Source of the DNA: Hominimerdicola alba 8
Lineage (GTDB): Bacteria > Bacillota > Clostridia > Oscillospirales > Ruminococcaceae
Assembly: GCF_000178155.2 (NCBI RefSeq)
Contig: NZ_ADKM02000091.1
Location: forward strand, 124,001 to 188,000
DNA: 64,000 nt
Direction: 5' to 3'
Both the position numbers and the translations under genes were made by a program. The notes beneath the pieces are model-generated. The model was not told the origin of the DNA, did not search any database, and worked only from the letters and a program-made list of their open reading frames with translations. Every line of letters begins with the position of its first letter. The stretch's first letter is position 1. This document shows positions 9,105-17,091 of the stretch, piece by piece.

Positions 9105-9344
9105 ATTGGCAGGCATTTGAGTATGCCGTTTTTGCGAAACTTTGCCGCCGGCAAAGCGGAGTAAGCACAACAAGCTGTGCGCGAGTTAAAGCGCGCGGTC
9201 AAGCCTCGCGCCAGCAGGCTTGCGGGAGTTTGAGGGCAGAGCCCTCAATCACCGAAGCACAAATCCAAAATGCAAAACAAACAATAAGAGTACGGCAAAA
9301 TGACCACCTGCAAGAAGGATAAGAACAGTATATTTTCCGACCAA

Positions 9345-9432
9345 AACACGCGGGCAATTCGCTAAGAAAAGCGCGTACTCAAATCCCGCGAAAAGCACTC
9401 CCCATGTGCGGGTGACGAATTGACCGCGTGTT
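9345..9432 (+). other. long inverted repeat in the uxaA-uxaC gap
   Basis: Arms at 9345-9361 and 9416-9432 pair almost perfectly (AACACGCGG then CAATTCG against CGAATTG then CCGCGTGTT). The rest of 9105-9587 is GC-rich, holds small hairpins such as GAGGGC-AGA-GCCCTC near 9231, and shows no credible gene on either strand. Confidence 0.5.
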
Positions 9433-9587
9433 CCAGCCGAACAGCGTAGCGCTTTCGGCGGTCGTGGCGCAGTCCATCTGATAAGAACGGTGAGCGGGTG
9501 CGGTAGTGTGGGCGTGGAATGCTTGTGTGGAGCGCGGGTGCGTTCCGTATGATGTGAAAATGCAAGGCTATGCGGGCAGTTTTATGT

Positions 9588-9637
9588 TTGACAGTCCTGC
9601 ATCAGTGATGTATAATATACTTGATGCCGTTGTCAAG
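9588..9637 (+). promoter_or_regulatory. uxaC promoter with possible operator
   Basis: TTGACA at 9588-9593, a 17-bp spacer and TATAAT at 9611-9616: consensus sigma-A promoter. Just downstream, CTTGA-N8-TCAAG (about 9620-9637) is a dyad placed where a repressor would block transcription; its regulator is unknown. Confidence 0.8.
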
Positions 9638-9689
9638 TTTTCAACAGTATTCAAGTCTTAATGTTTAAAACTATATAAAGGAGTAGACC

Positions 9690-11084
9690 ATGAAAGAGTT
9701 TATGGATAAGGACTTTGTCCTTAAAAATGACACCGCTAAGGTGCTTTATCATCAGTATGCTGAGGATATGCCGATATTCGACTTCCACTGCCACCTGAGC
9801 ATTGAAGAGATCTATAACGATAAGCAGTTCAGTTCGATAACCGAGTGCTGGCTGGGCGGCGACCACTACAAGTGGAGATTGATGCGCGAAATGGGCATCG
9901 ATGAAAGCTACATAACAGGCGATAAGAGCGACTTCGAGAAGTTCATGAAGTATGCGGAAGTTATGCCTTATGCCATCGGCAACCCCATCTATCACTGGAC
10001 TCACCTCGAACTGAGAAGATATTTCGGTATCAATGATATCCTTTCGCCTAAGACTGCTGAGGACATCTTCAATAAGTGCAACGAAAAGCTCAAGACACTG
10101 ACTGCAAGAAAACTCATCGCTGACAGCAACGTAAAGAAGCTGTTCACCACCGATGACCCCATAGATGACCTGCATTTCCACAAGCAGCTGAAGGCTGACG
10201 GCGACTTCGATGTTGAAGTTTATCCCGCTTTCAGACCGGACAAGGCTATCAATATCGAACTGCCTACCTACGTTCCTTACATCGCTAAGCTGGCTGAGGT
10301 ATCGGGCGTTGAGATAAACGGCATCGACAGCCTGTGCGAAGCACTGACCAAGAGGATAGAGTACTTCGACAGTGTTGGCTGCGTTTGCTCCGACCATGCG
10401 CTCGATGTTGTTATGTTCAAGCCCGCAGAGCGCGATATAGTTGACTATATCGTAAAGAAGGCACTGAACGGCAACGAGCTGACCTCTGATGAGATAGAGC
10501 AGTACAAGGGCTATGTTCTGGTACATCTGGGCAAGCAGTATGCAAGACTGCACTGGGTACAGCAGTACCACATCGGCGCACTGAGAAACAACTCCAGAAG
10601 ATACATGGGTCTGCTTGGTCCCGATACAGGCTTTGATGCCATCGAAGACCAGACTTTCGCAAAGAAGCTGGCTATGCTGCTGGATACTCTTGACAGCACC
10701 GATGAACTGCCAAAGACCATTCTCTACTGTCTGAACCCACGCGATAACGAAGTACTGGCTACTATCATGAACTGCTTCCAGCAGGGCGGCATAGTAGGAA
10801 AGATGCAGTTCGGTTCTGCATGGTGGTTCAATGACCAGAAGGACGGCATGGAGAAGCAGCTTACCGCACTTTCTCAGCTGGGTCTGGTATCCAAGTTCGT
10901 AGGTATGCTGACAGACAGCAGAAGTTTCCTGTCTTATACAAGACACGAGTATTTCAGAAGGATCCTCTGCAACATGTTCGGTGAACTGATAGAAGAGGGC
11001 GAATACCCCAACGAAGTTGAACTTGTCGGCAATATCGTAAAGGATATCTGCTACAACAACGCTATCAGGTATTTCTCCAAATAA
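9690..11084 (+). CDS. uxaC: glucuronate/galacturonate isomerase
   Basis: Isomerises glucuronate to fructuronate and galacturonate to tagaturonate, the entry step for UxaB/UxaA. Amidohydrolase-fold protein of 464 residues; the metal motif FDFHCHLS (His-x-His) is near residue 27, with later family segments VHLGKQYARLHW, FGSAWWFNDQ and RHEYFRR. AAAGGAG lies 8 bp before the ATG. It has its own strong promoter and a long leader. The fructuronate branch (uxuA/uxuB) is not in the window, so glucuronate use would need genes elsewhere. Confidence 0.95.
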   Translation: MKEFMDKDFVLKNDTAKVLYHQYAEDMPIFDFHCHLSIEEIYNDKQFSSITECWLGGDHYKWRLMREMGIDESYITGDKSDFEKFMKYAEVMPYAIGNPIYHWTHLELRRYFGINDILSPKTAEDIFNKCNEKLKTLTARKLIADSNVKKLFTTDDPIDDLHFHKQLKADGDFDVEVYPAFRPDKAINIELPTYVPYIAKLAEVSGVEINGIDSLCEALTKRIEYFDSVGCVCSDHALDVVMFKPAERDIVDYIVKKALNGNELTSDEIEQYKGYVLVHLGKQYARLHWVQQYHIGALRNNSRRYMGLLGPDTGFDAIEDQTFAKKLAMLLDTLDSTDELPKTILYCLNPRDNEVLATIMNCFQQGGIVGKMQFGSAWWFNDQKDGMEKQLTALSQLGLVSKFVGMLTDSRSFLSYTRHEYFRRILCNMFGELIEEGEYPNEVELVGNIVKDICYNNAIRYFSK

Positions 11085-11102
11085 ACCTTATTTTCTACCA
11101 AA

Positions 11103-11134
11103 GGGAGGTTGCGTCATGGGCGCAGCCTTTCTTT
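11103..11134 (+). terminator. hairpin between uxaC and the second kinase
   Basis: AGGTTGCG pairs with CGCAGCCT around a short loop and is followed by TTTCTTT. Probably a weak or partial terminator, since the next gene follows within 20 bp with its own AGGAGG. Confidence 0.5.
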
Positions 11135-11153
11135 ATAGCAGGAGGACTTAACG

Positions 11154-12239
11154 ATGAAAGATAAAAATCCGCTTTTGCAGAGCGACAGTGAGAACCGCTT
11201 TATCACAATAGGCGAGATAATGCTCAGGCTGACACCGCCGAACTACGAGAAGATACGCACTGCCACCAGCTTTGAAGCAAGCTACGGCGGCGCTGAGGCG
11301 AATATCGCGCTGGCGCTGGCAAATCTGGGAGTTGACAGCAGTTTTTTCAGCGTAGTACCCAATAACAGTGTGGGCAAGAGTGCTGTGCGCATGCTGCGCT
11401 CGAATGATGTGCATTGCAGCCCCATGATACTAAGTACCCCCGAAGAAACGCCGACCCACCGCATGGGAAGCTACTATCTGGAGATAGGCTACGGCATTCG
11501 TCCCAGCAAGGTCACCTATGACCGTAAGCACAGCGCTTTTTCTGAATACGACTACAGCAGTGTTGACCTTGACAGCCTGCTGGACGGCTACACATGGCTG
11601 CACCTCAGCGGTATAACGCCCGCACTTTCGCCAAGCTGCATGGAACTTCTGCGGAGGAGTCTGCGTGTCGCTAAAGAAAAAGGCATTACCGTCAGCTTTG
11701 ACGGCAATTTCAGGAGCACGCTGTGGAGCTGGGAAGAAGCGCGCGATTTCTGCACTGAATGCCTGCCTTATGTAGATGTATTGCTGGGTATCGAACCCTA
11801 TCACCTCTGGAAAGACGAGAGCGACCACAGCAAGGGCGATGTGAAAGACGGCGTACCGCTCCAGCCAAGCTACGAAGAGCAGGACGAGATATTTCGGGAG
11901 TTTGTAAAGCGCTACCCGAACATAAAGTGCATAGCGCGTCATGTAAGGTATGTACACAGCGGCAGTGAGAACAGCATGAAAGCCTATCTCTGGTATGAAG
12001 ACCACACCTTTGAGAGCAAGCTGTTCACATTCAAGATACTTGACCGTGTCGGAGGCGGCGATGCCTTTGCAAGCGGTCTGATATATGCCATGATGCACAA
12101 CTACAAGCCGATGGATATGGTGAATTTTGCAGTGGCGAGCAGTGTCATAAAGCACACTATACACGGCGATGCCAACATCACTGACGATGTGGAAACTATC
12201 CGCAATATCATGGATATGAATTACGACATCAAGAGATAA
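11154..12239 (+). CDS. PfkB-family sugar kinase, probable second KDG kinase
   Basis: A 361-residue carbohydrate kinase that resembles the KdgK at 1671-2702 over its length: TIGEIMLRLTPPNYEKI, YGGAEANIALALANLG and the catalytic DRVGGGDAFASG near residue 296. It differs by an insert around residues 220-245 (charged, WKDESDHSKGDVKDG). Likely substrate is KDG or a related keto-acid sugar, based on sequence and on its place after uxaC. Why two are kept is not clear; separate regulation of the kdu and uxa branches is plausible. GGAGG precedes the ATG. Two terminators follow. Confidence 0.8.
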   Translation: MKDKNPLLQSDSENRFITIGEIMLRLTPPNYEKIRTATSFEASYGGAEANIALALANLGVDSSFFSVVPNNSVGKSAVRMLRSNDVHCSPMILSTPEETPTHRMGSYYLEIGYGIRPSKVTYDRKHSAFSEYDYSSVDLDSLLDGYTWLHLSGITPALSPSCMELLRRSLRVAKEKGITVSFDGNFRSTLWSWEEARDFCTECLPYVDVLLGIEPYHLWKDESDHSKGDVKDGVPLQPSYEEQDEIFREFVKRYPNIKCIARHVRYVHSGSENSMKAYLWYEDHTFESKLFTFKILDRVGGGDAFASGLIYAMMHNYKPMDMVNFAVASSVIKHTIHGDANITDDVETIRNIMDMNYDIKR

Positions 12240-12270
12240 CTGCGCATGCGCGGTAAATACTTCTTTTTTG

Positions 12271-12308
12271 GGGACACTTCTGCCTGCGGCGGGAGTGTCC
12301 TTTTTTTG
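12271..12308 (+). terminator. rho-independent terminator
   Basis: GGGACACT...AGTGTCC stem (12271-12300) followed by seven T. Closes the uxaC-kinase unit. Confidence 0.85.
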
Positions 12309-12368
12309 GGTGAAGATATACGCCGAACACTTTATGCTGCTGTTAGTCGGCAAGGTGAACATAAAAAG

Positions 12369-12401
12369 AACGGGTACCCCAACGGCGGGATACCCGTTTT
12401 T
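12369..12401 (+). terminator. second terminator-like hairpin
   Basis: AACGGGTA (12369-12376) pairs with TACCCGTT and is followed by TTTTG. It probably serves as a backup terminator. Confidence 0.65.
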
Positions 12402-12416
12402 GTCATATTTAGATAT

Positions 12417-12511
12417 GTGGTTATCCCGCTGACACACCACAAAAACAGCGGCTATACAGAACTTAAGGTTCTTGTCGTATATTTAGTTGGTGTGCTAAAG
12501 GGATAGTCATA
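12417..12511 (-). mobile_element. MITE-like element, internally deleted copy (95 bp)
   Basis: Reverse-oriented copy of the 125-bp element seen at 34660 and 39469. The ends match (GTGGTTATCCCGCTGACACA at one side, CTAAAGGGATAGTCATA at the other), but about 30 bp are missing from the middle. Flanks TTTAGATAT (12408-12416) and TTTAAATGT (12512-12520) agree at 7 of 9 bases, consistent with an aged 9-bp target duplication. Confidence 0.75.
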
Positions 12512-12521
12512 TTTAAATGTG

Positions 12522-14354
12522 TCACAAAGCCATTTCAAAGCAGGGGACAAGTCTGCCGCTTGCACCTCTGGCAGAGGGTCTGTCTGCATCGGGACGCCAT
12601 GCGTAGCGCACTTTGTCGGCGGAAGTGCAGTTCAGCAGAATACCGCTTCCGCTTTCGGCGGCGGTGACTTTCTGCCAGCCCTCTGAGGTGTGTGCTTCAA
12701 AATAATCTGTGGAATGGTCGGTCAGACGGACTTCTTCGGTGAAATCCAGCTGTATGCCGTTTTTCGTCTGTTTTATGCTGACAGGGCTGAGTGGGCGCGG
12801 ATCGCCTTTACCGTAGATAAGGCGCAGTACCGCATCGCAGAGCGCCTCACCCACCGATGCCTTGTCAATGGGGTGTAAGTCATTATTCTCGCCCATGCCC
12901 AGCGTGACAGCCATCGATGTGTTGGGGATAGCACAGCATTCCAGCTGTTTCTGGCGTATCATCACCCAGCCTTCGCCGCCCGGCTGCCAGTTGGGAAGCT
13001 GTACCGATACCACAGGTATCTCACTGCCGCACCGCATACGGTAGTATTCTACAAATCGCCTGTATAACTTGTCATAGAGTTGCGCCTGCCATGCGTTCGT
13101 TTCGCCCTGATATACCAGCATGCCCTTGAAAGCAAGGCGGTAGGCGGGGGCTGTCATATAGGCATACTCGCCCAGTTCAAGTCCCGGCAGAAACTCCACA
13201 GGCTTGCGTTTTTCAGTCTTTACAGCAACAGTGTAGTTCCACTGTCCGTCTATGTCTATGAAGTTGTCGCCCAGCTTTACACAGAAACGCTTGCCCTCAG
13301 TGAATCCGCCGTTTGAAGCGTTTATGTCCAGTGCGACAGCAACGCGGTTCTCGCCAATTTTCAGCAGACCCTTTGGTATGGGGTAATAGCGCGGCGGGTA
13401 GAGGTAGCCTGTACTTCCGACTTTTTTGCCGTTGATGTAAGCAGTATCGCCGTCAACAAGCGTGCCTAGTATCAGCATAGGTCCTGTGAGGTCAGCATCA
13501 TCGGGTACTTCAAAGGTTCGCCAGAACCATATCCTGCCGCAGAACCCGTCAAGGTCGGGCAGGTCGTTGACCCGCATGGGCACAGTGCAGGATAGTGCAT
13601 CGGCAGGATATTCGCCCCTTATTATGCTTGTGCCTATGTGGTCATTCTTCTTAATGATATCGTCCCACTCGCGTTCGTTTTCTGCGCCCTCTTTTTCGGT
13701 GTTTTCCATGAAGTTTTCAGCCGTCACGCGGTCGGTCACAGCATCGAGTTCGGGGAACTCTCGTATGACTTCTGCGGGCAGTCTGCCCTCAATGGGCGAA
13801 CCGCCCGCAGAGGTGTTCACAAGCCCGATGGGTACACCTATCTGCTTAAACAGCTTCTTCGCGAAATAGTAGCCTGCGGCACTCATTTCAAGGTCTTTGT
13901 CATCACAGGCGCGTACCCATTTTCCGCCCTCGAACCTGTTCGCCTCCTTGCCCGCTTCAAAGCATAGCTTTATCGGCACGCGGTATTCGCGTATAAGTTC
14001 TTCTTCGGGAACAGGCACTTCGCCCACAAAAGGCGAGTAAGTGCGGCTGAGGGGAAGTTCCATATTCGACTGACCCGTGATGTGGAAGACATCACCGAAA
14101 TATACATCGCTTATTACCAGCATAAGACTGCCGCATCGGATATTAATAGTGTATGGCAGGCAGTCAGCCTCACCTGCGGGGACGGCTATGCGCCACCTGC
14201 CGTCAGCGGCTATGCGCGAACGACCGCATATCCTGTCATCGCGTTCAAGCGTCAGTGTGACAGTGCCCTCACCGTCACCTGTGATGAAGTTTTCGGCATC
14301 TCGCTGTAGTATCATGCCGTCAGAAAAAATGTCATCTGCCTTGAATTTTATCAT
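12522..14354 (-). CDS. sialate O-acetylesterase/acetylxylan esterase-like SGNH hydrolase
   Basis: A 610-residue esterase of the 9-O-acetylesterase (DUF303) type. Block I is GQSNMELP (nucleophile Ser) near residue 94; LVNTSAGGSPIEGR and YQGETNAW are further family blocks; DLHP near residue 495 supplies the catalytic Asp/His. A jelly-roll insert lies about residues 270-350 (FWRTFEVPDDADLTGPMLI). No signal peptide is seen, so it acts in the cytoplasm. It lies 23 bp downstream of the GH67 gene in the same direction, so the likely job is deacetylating imported acetylated glucuronoxylan oligomers (inference from context). Sialate activity is the name of the family, not supported here. Confidence 0.82.
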   Translation of the reverse strand: MIKFKADDIFSDGMILQRDAENFITGDGEGTVTLTLERDDRICGRSRIAADGRWRIAVPAGEADCLPYTINIRCGSLMLVISDVYFGDVFHITGQSNMELPLSRTYSPFVGEVPVPEEELIREYRVPIKLCFEAGKEANRFEGGKWVRACDDKDLEMSAAGYYFAKKLFKQIGVPIGLVNTSAGGSPIEGRLPAEVIREFPELDAVTDRVTAENFMENTEKEGAENEREWDDIIKKNDHIGTSIIRGEYPADALSCTVPMRVNDLPDLDGFCGRIWFWRTFEVPDDADLTGPMLILGTLVDGDTAYINGKKVGSTGYLYPPRYYPIPKGLLKIGENRVAVALDINASNGGFTEGKRFCVKLGDNFIDIDGQWNYTVAVKTEKRKPVEFLPGLELGEYAYMTAPAYRLAFKGMLVYQGETNAWQAQLYDKLYRRFVEYYRMRCGSEIPVVSVQLPNWQPGGEGWVMIRQKQLECCAIPNTSMAVTLGMGENNDLHPIDKASVGEALCDAVLRLIYGKGDPRPLSPVSIKQTKNGIQLDFTEEVRLTDHSTDYFEAHTSEGWQKVTAAESGSGILLNCTSADKVRYAWRPDADRPSARGASGRLVPCFEMAL

Positions 14355-14377
14355 ATTCCTTTGCTCCTTATCGGTGA

Positions 14378-16330
14378 TCAGTTGTATATCTTTCGCCCCT
14401 GCTTATCGTCAATGCCCGAAAGACGGTGGAAGAACGTGTTGATGATGTCCCGCCATTCCTTCGCACAGTTCAGCTGTTCTTCAAAGCGTTCGCTGACATT
14501 TTTGAAAGTGCGTTCGTCCACTCTGCCTTTGAGCGAAGCCCACAGCGCCGCAAAATGTTCAGCCTGCTCATAACCCTCGAAATGTGCGTCATATATGTGC
14601 TGTATCACAGTCTTGCCGCCGCGCAGTTTGTGTGTATAGGGTACGCGGTGGAAGAACAGCAGCAGGTCATCGGGGCATCGGTCTATATCGCCGTAAACTT
14701 CTGCCCATTCAGGTGCGTACTGCGCCGAATATCCTGTGCCTGCGGGCGACCTGTCAACGCCGATACCATTGCGGTCAGCGCGGTTGTAGGTGCCCCAGCG
14801 GTCAAATTCATAGCCCCACGGGTCGGGACCGTAGTGATGGTTGGGCTTGCACATCCAGCCCAGCCCCAGCGGAACAGTGTAGTCCTCGTAGGCTTTGTGA
14901 GAACCTTTCAGTATCTCGCTGACTGCTGATATGACCTGTTCATCATCACCGAAAGTCAGCTGTGCCCACTCCTCAGCCAGTTCGTCAAGGTCAGTGTCTT
15001 CGTTGAACAGCAGTCTGCCGTAGCCGTAGAGGTTTGCGGCGGCAAGTTCACTGCCCGTCCAGCAGAAGTCGTCACCAGTATTTGCCACTGCCGCCACACC
15101 GCAGACAGTCCTGCTGACACGATCATCCTGCATGTCGTGCTTTGTGTGGAATCCCAGTATATCCTTTATCATGGGTACCAGCCAGCATACGTGCTTCTGC
15201 TGACCTGTATATTCCTGTGCCAGCTGGAACTCCGCCATCAGTTTCGTGTGCTTCATGGCACCGAACAGCGGGTGTACAGGTTCGCGCACCTGAAAGTCCA
15301 TTGGACCGTTCTTGACTTGAAGTATAACGTTGTCGTCAAATCTGCCGTCCAGCGGCATGAAGTTGTCATATCCCGAACGAGCGCGGTCGGTCTTGAGGTC
15401 GCGCCAGTCCTGCGCACAGTTGTAGACGAAACAGCGCCAGATGACCAGTCCGCCGAATGGTGCGACTGCCCTTGCCAGCATATTTGCACCGTCAGCATGA
15501 TCTCTGCCGTAGGCAAACGGTCCCGGCTGACCTTCCGAGTCTGCTTTGACGAGGAAACCGCCTAAATTCGGTATTCGGCTGAACAGCGAAGCACAGCATT
15601 CCTTCCACCAGTTTATGACTCTTTCATCAAGAGGGTCGGCGCTGTCAAGCCCGCCGACTGATATCGGAGCGGCAAAATCAGGGCAGATGAACAGCTTTAT
15701 CCCGTATCTGCCGAAAAGTTCGCCCAGTTCTTCAAGACTGTCAGCGTAGTCTTTGGTAAGCAGGCGCTTTGCACTGCCGCGCACGTTCACATTGTTGATA
15801 ACTACCCCGTTGATGCCTACAGAAGCCATCAGGCGGGCATACATGACAGTCCTCTCGTTCACCAATAGTTCGCCGTCTTTAAAGAAAAATGACTTGCCCG
15901 AATATCCGCGCTCTATCGAACCGTCAGCGTTGTCCCAGTGGTCAAGCATCCGCAATGGCTGAGATGGCTTTGCCTGCGCATTGAAACCGATAAATCCCCC
16001 CGCAAGGGCGGTGCGCTTAAGAAACTCGAAAACGCCGTAAAGCAGACCCGCTTCACTGCCGCCGCATATCTCTGTTATGTTCAGCGAAGCGGCTATCGTG
16101 TATTCCTCACGGTCGAGTTCGGGGTGTATGCCCAGCACGATAAGGTAGGAGTCATCATCGAACACCTCGCTCTTCCACAGCACAATGGCTTCGGGAAGCA
16201 TGGCTTTCATGGCAGTCTGCAATTCTTCAAATGCCGCCGACTCTTTCAGCGAATGTTCACAGCTTATAAGTATCCTTTTGCGCGTATCATCGAGTTTTTT
16301 GTAGTTCAGCCAGAGTTTTGAAAATACCAT
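14378..16330 (-). CDS. aguA: GH67 alpha-glucuronidase
   Basis: Removes (4-O-methyl)glucuronic acid from the non-reducing end of xylo-oligosaccharides; intracellular, as no signal peptide is present. Family marks: GGFLVKADSEGQPGP with the catalytic-acid Glu, and PLDGRFDDNVILQVKNG followed by PMDFQVREP, carrying the Asp/Glu general-base pair; WQLTFG-like EEWAQLTFGDDE and GLGWMCKPNHHYGP near the C-terminus. 650 residues, close to the family's usual 670-700. I place the start at 16330, where AAGGA is 6 bp upstream, rather than at an ATG 10 codons earlier that lacks a ribosome site. It leads an operon with the esterase gene. Confidence 0.93.
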   Translation of the reverse strand: MVFSKLWLNYKKLDDTRKRILISCEHSLKESAAFEELQTAMKAMLPEAIVLWKSEVFDDDSYLIVLGIHPELDREEYTIAASLNITEICGGSEAGLLYGVFEFLKRTALAGGFIGFNAQAKPSQPLRMLDHWDNADGSIERGYSGKSFFFKDGELLVNERTVMYARLMASVGINGVVINNVNVRGSAKRLLTKDYADSLEELGELFGRYGIKLFICPDFAAPISVGGLDSADPLDERVINWWKECCASLFSRIPNLGGFLVKADSEGQPGPFAYGRDHADGANMLARAVAPFGGLVIWRCFVYNCAQDWRDLKTDRARSGYDNFMPLDGRFDDNVILQVKNGPMDFQVREPVHPLFGAMKHTKLMAEFQLAQEYTGQQKHVCWLVPMIKDILGFHTKHDMQDDRVSRTVCGVAAVANTGDDFCWTGSELAAANLYGYGRLLFNEDTDLDELAEEWAQLTFGDDEQVISAVSEILKGSHKAYEDYTVPLGLGWMCKPNHHYGPDPWGYEFDRWGTYNRADRNGIGVDRSPAGTGYSAQYAPEWAEVYGDIDRCPDDLLLFFHRVPYTHKLRGGKTVIQHIYDAHFEGYEQAEHFAALWASLKGRVDERTFKNVSERFEEQLNCAKEWRDIINTFFHRLSGIDDKQGRKIYN

Positions 16331-16393
16331 ATATATCCTTCTTTCATTTACCGTATGCAAAAATGTGCAAATTGTAAAATAACGCTTAACAAT

Positions 16394-16438
16394 ATTATAT
16401 TCCTAAAAGTGGCAGTAAAGCAATACATTTATTGCGAA
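16394..16438 (-). promoter_or_regulatory. promoter and palindromic operator of the GH67 operon
   Basis: On the minus strand: TTGCTT (16418-16423), an 18-bp spacer and TATAAT (16394-16399). The -35 lies inside the palindrome GCAATA-CATT-TATTGC (16420-16435). The extended site TTCGCAATAAATGTATTG closely matches the one on the -35 of the GGDEF gene (36854-36872). Confidence 0.7.
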
Positions 16439-16503
16439 CTTTAGCCCATTATTTGATAAGGAAAATAAAAATGTGAACATTTTGAAAAAATCACAAAAAG
16501 CTC

Positions 16504-16532
16504 TTGACATTTCGCTCTGAAGATGATATAAT
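16504..16532 (+). promoter_or_regulatory. tRNA-Pro promoter
   Basis: TTGACA (16504-16509), 17-bp spacer, TATAAT (16527-16532). An AT-rich segment upstream resembles the one before the tRNA-Thr promoter. Confidence 0.85.
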
Positions 16533-16563
16533 ATTAAAGCTGTCTGACGAGAGATGACATCAT

Positions 16564-16637
16564 CGAGACGTAACTCAGTTTGGTAGAGTGCTTGCTTTGG
16601 GAGCAAGATGCCGCAGGTTCGAATCCTGTCGTCTCGA
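16564..16637 (+). tRNA. tRNA-Pro (TGG)
   Basis: Cloverleaf folds with acceptor arm CGAGACG/CGTCTCG, D-arm with AGTTTGGTA, anticodon stem CTTGC/GCAAG around TTTGGGA (anticodon TGG), and T-arm GCAGG-TTCGAAT-CCTGT. CCA is not encoded. Confidence 0.95.
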
Positions 16638-16742
16638 CTTTGTTTTCAGCAGGTTCGCAAAGTTGTTCTTCACGGCTTCGGGAGAAGTTCGTTGGTGAAG
16701 AAAAAACAAATGTGAATAATTTGAAAACATTAAAAAAAGCGC

Positions 16743-16771
16743 TTGACAAGCGAAAGAAAATGTGGTATAAT
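16743..16771 (+). promoter_or_regulatory. tRNA-Thr promoter
   Basis: TTGACA (16743-16748), 17-bp spacer, TATAAT (16766-16771). Probably drives both tRNA-Thr and tRNA-Tyr. Confidence 0.85.
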
Positions 16772-16835
16772 GATTAAGTCGTCAGGGAGATGACGAAAAC
16801 AAAAAACACATCGGAATTACCGCTAAAGTCAATTA

Positions 16836-16911
16836 GCTGGTGTAGCACAGTTGGTAGTGCAGCTGATTTGTAATCAGCAGGTCGGGGGTTCGAGTCCGTC
16901 CACCAGCTCCA
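16836..16911 (+). tRNA. tRNA-Thr (TGT)
   Basis: Acceptor GCTGGTG/CACCAGC with discriminator T and an encoded CCA; anticodon stem GCTGA/TCAGC around TTTGTAA (anticodon TGT); T-arm contains GTTCGAGTC. Confidence 0.95.
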
Positions 16912-16946
16912 GCAAATTCATTCGGGAAGTATTCCGGGTGAATAAT

Positions 16947-17031
16947 GGGAGAATTCCCGAGCGGCCAAAGGGGGCAGACTGTAAATCTGTTGCTACTAGC
17001 TTCGATGGTTCGAATCCATCTTCTCCCACCA
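16947..17031 (+). tRNA. tRNA-Tyr (GTA)
   Basis: Acceptor GGGAGAA/TTCTCCC with encoded CCA; anticodon stem CAGA/TCTG around CTGTAAA (anticodon GTA); a long variable arm and T-arm with GGTTCGAATCC. At 85 nt it is a typical class II tRNA. Confidence 0.95.
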
Positions 17032-17033
17032 TT

Positions 17034-17068
17034 TAGCTCCATAGCTTAGGCTGTGGAGCTATTATTTT
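17034..17068 (+). terminator. weak terminator after the tRNAs
   Basis: TAGCTCCA (17034-17041) pairs with TGGAGCTA (17054-17061), then TTATTTT. The next gene starts 24 bp later, so read-through is possible. Confidence 0.5.
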
Positions 17069-17091
17069 GCTTAAATTACGGAGGTATCCTT

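Noticed and set aside
9651-10946. 431-codon open frame on the minus strand opposite uxaC
   Set aside because: It lies fully inside a clear uxaC, is Cys/Leu/Val-rich without any motif, and has no ribosome site. Long antisense frames like this recur opposite other GC-biased genes here (4911-6008, 37141-38511, 591-1631).
12246-12506. 86-codon open frame after the second kinase
   Set aside because: It crosses two terminators and a MITE-like element; the start has no ribosome site.
12522-14354. A sialic acid catabolic role for the acetylesterase
   Set aside because: No nan genes are near; it forms an operon with GH67 alpha-glucuronidase, so a xylan role is better supported.
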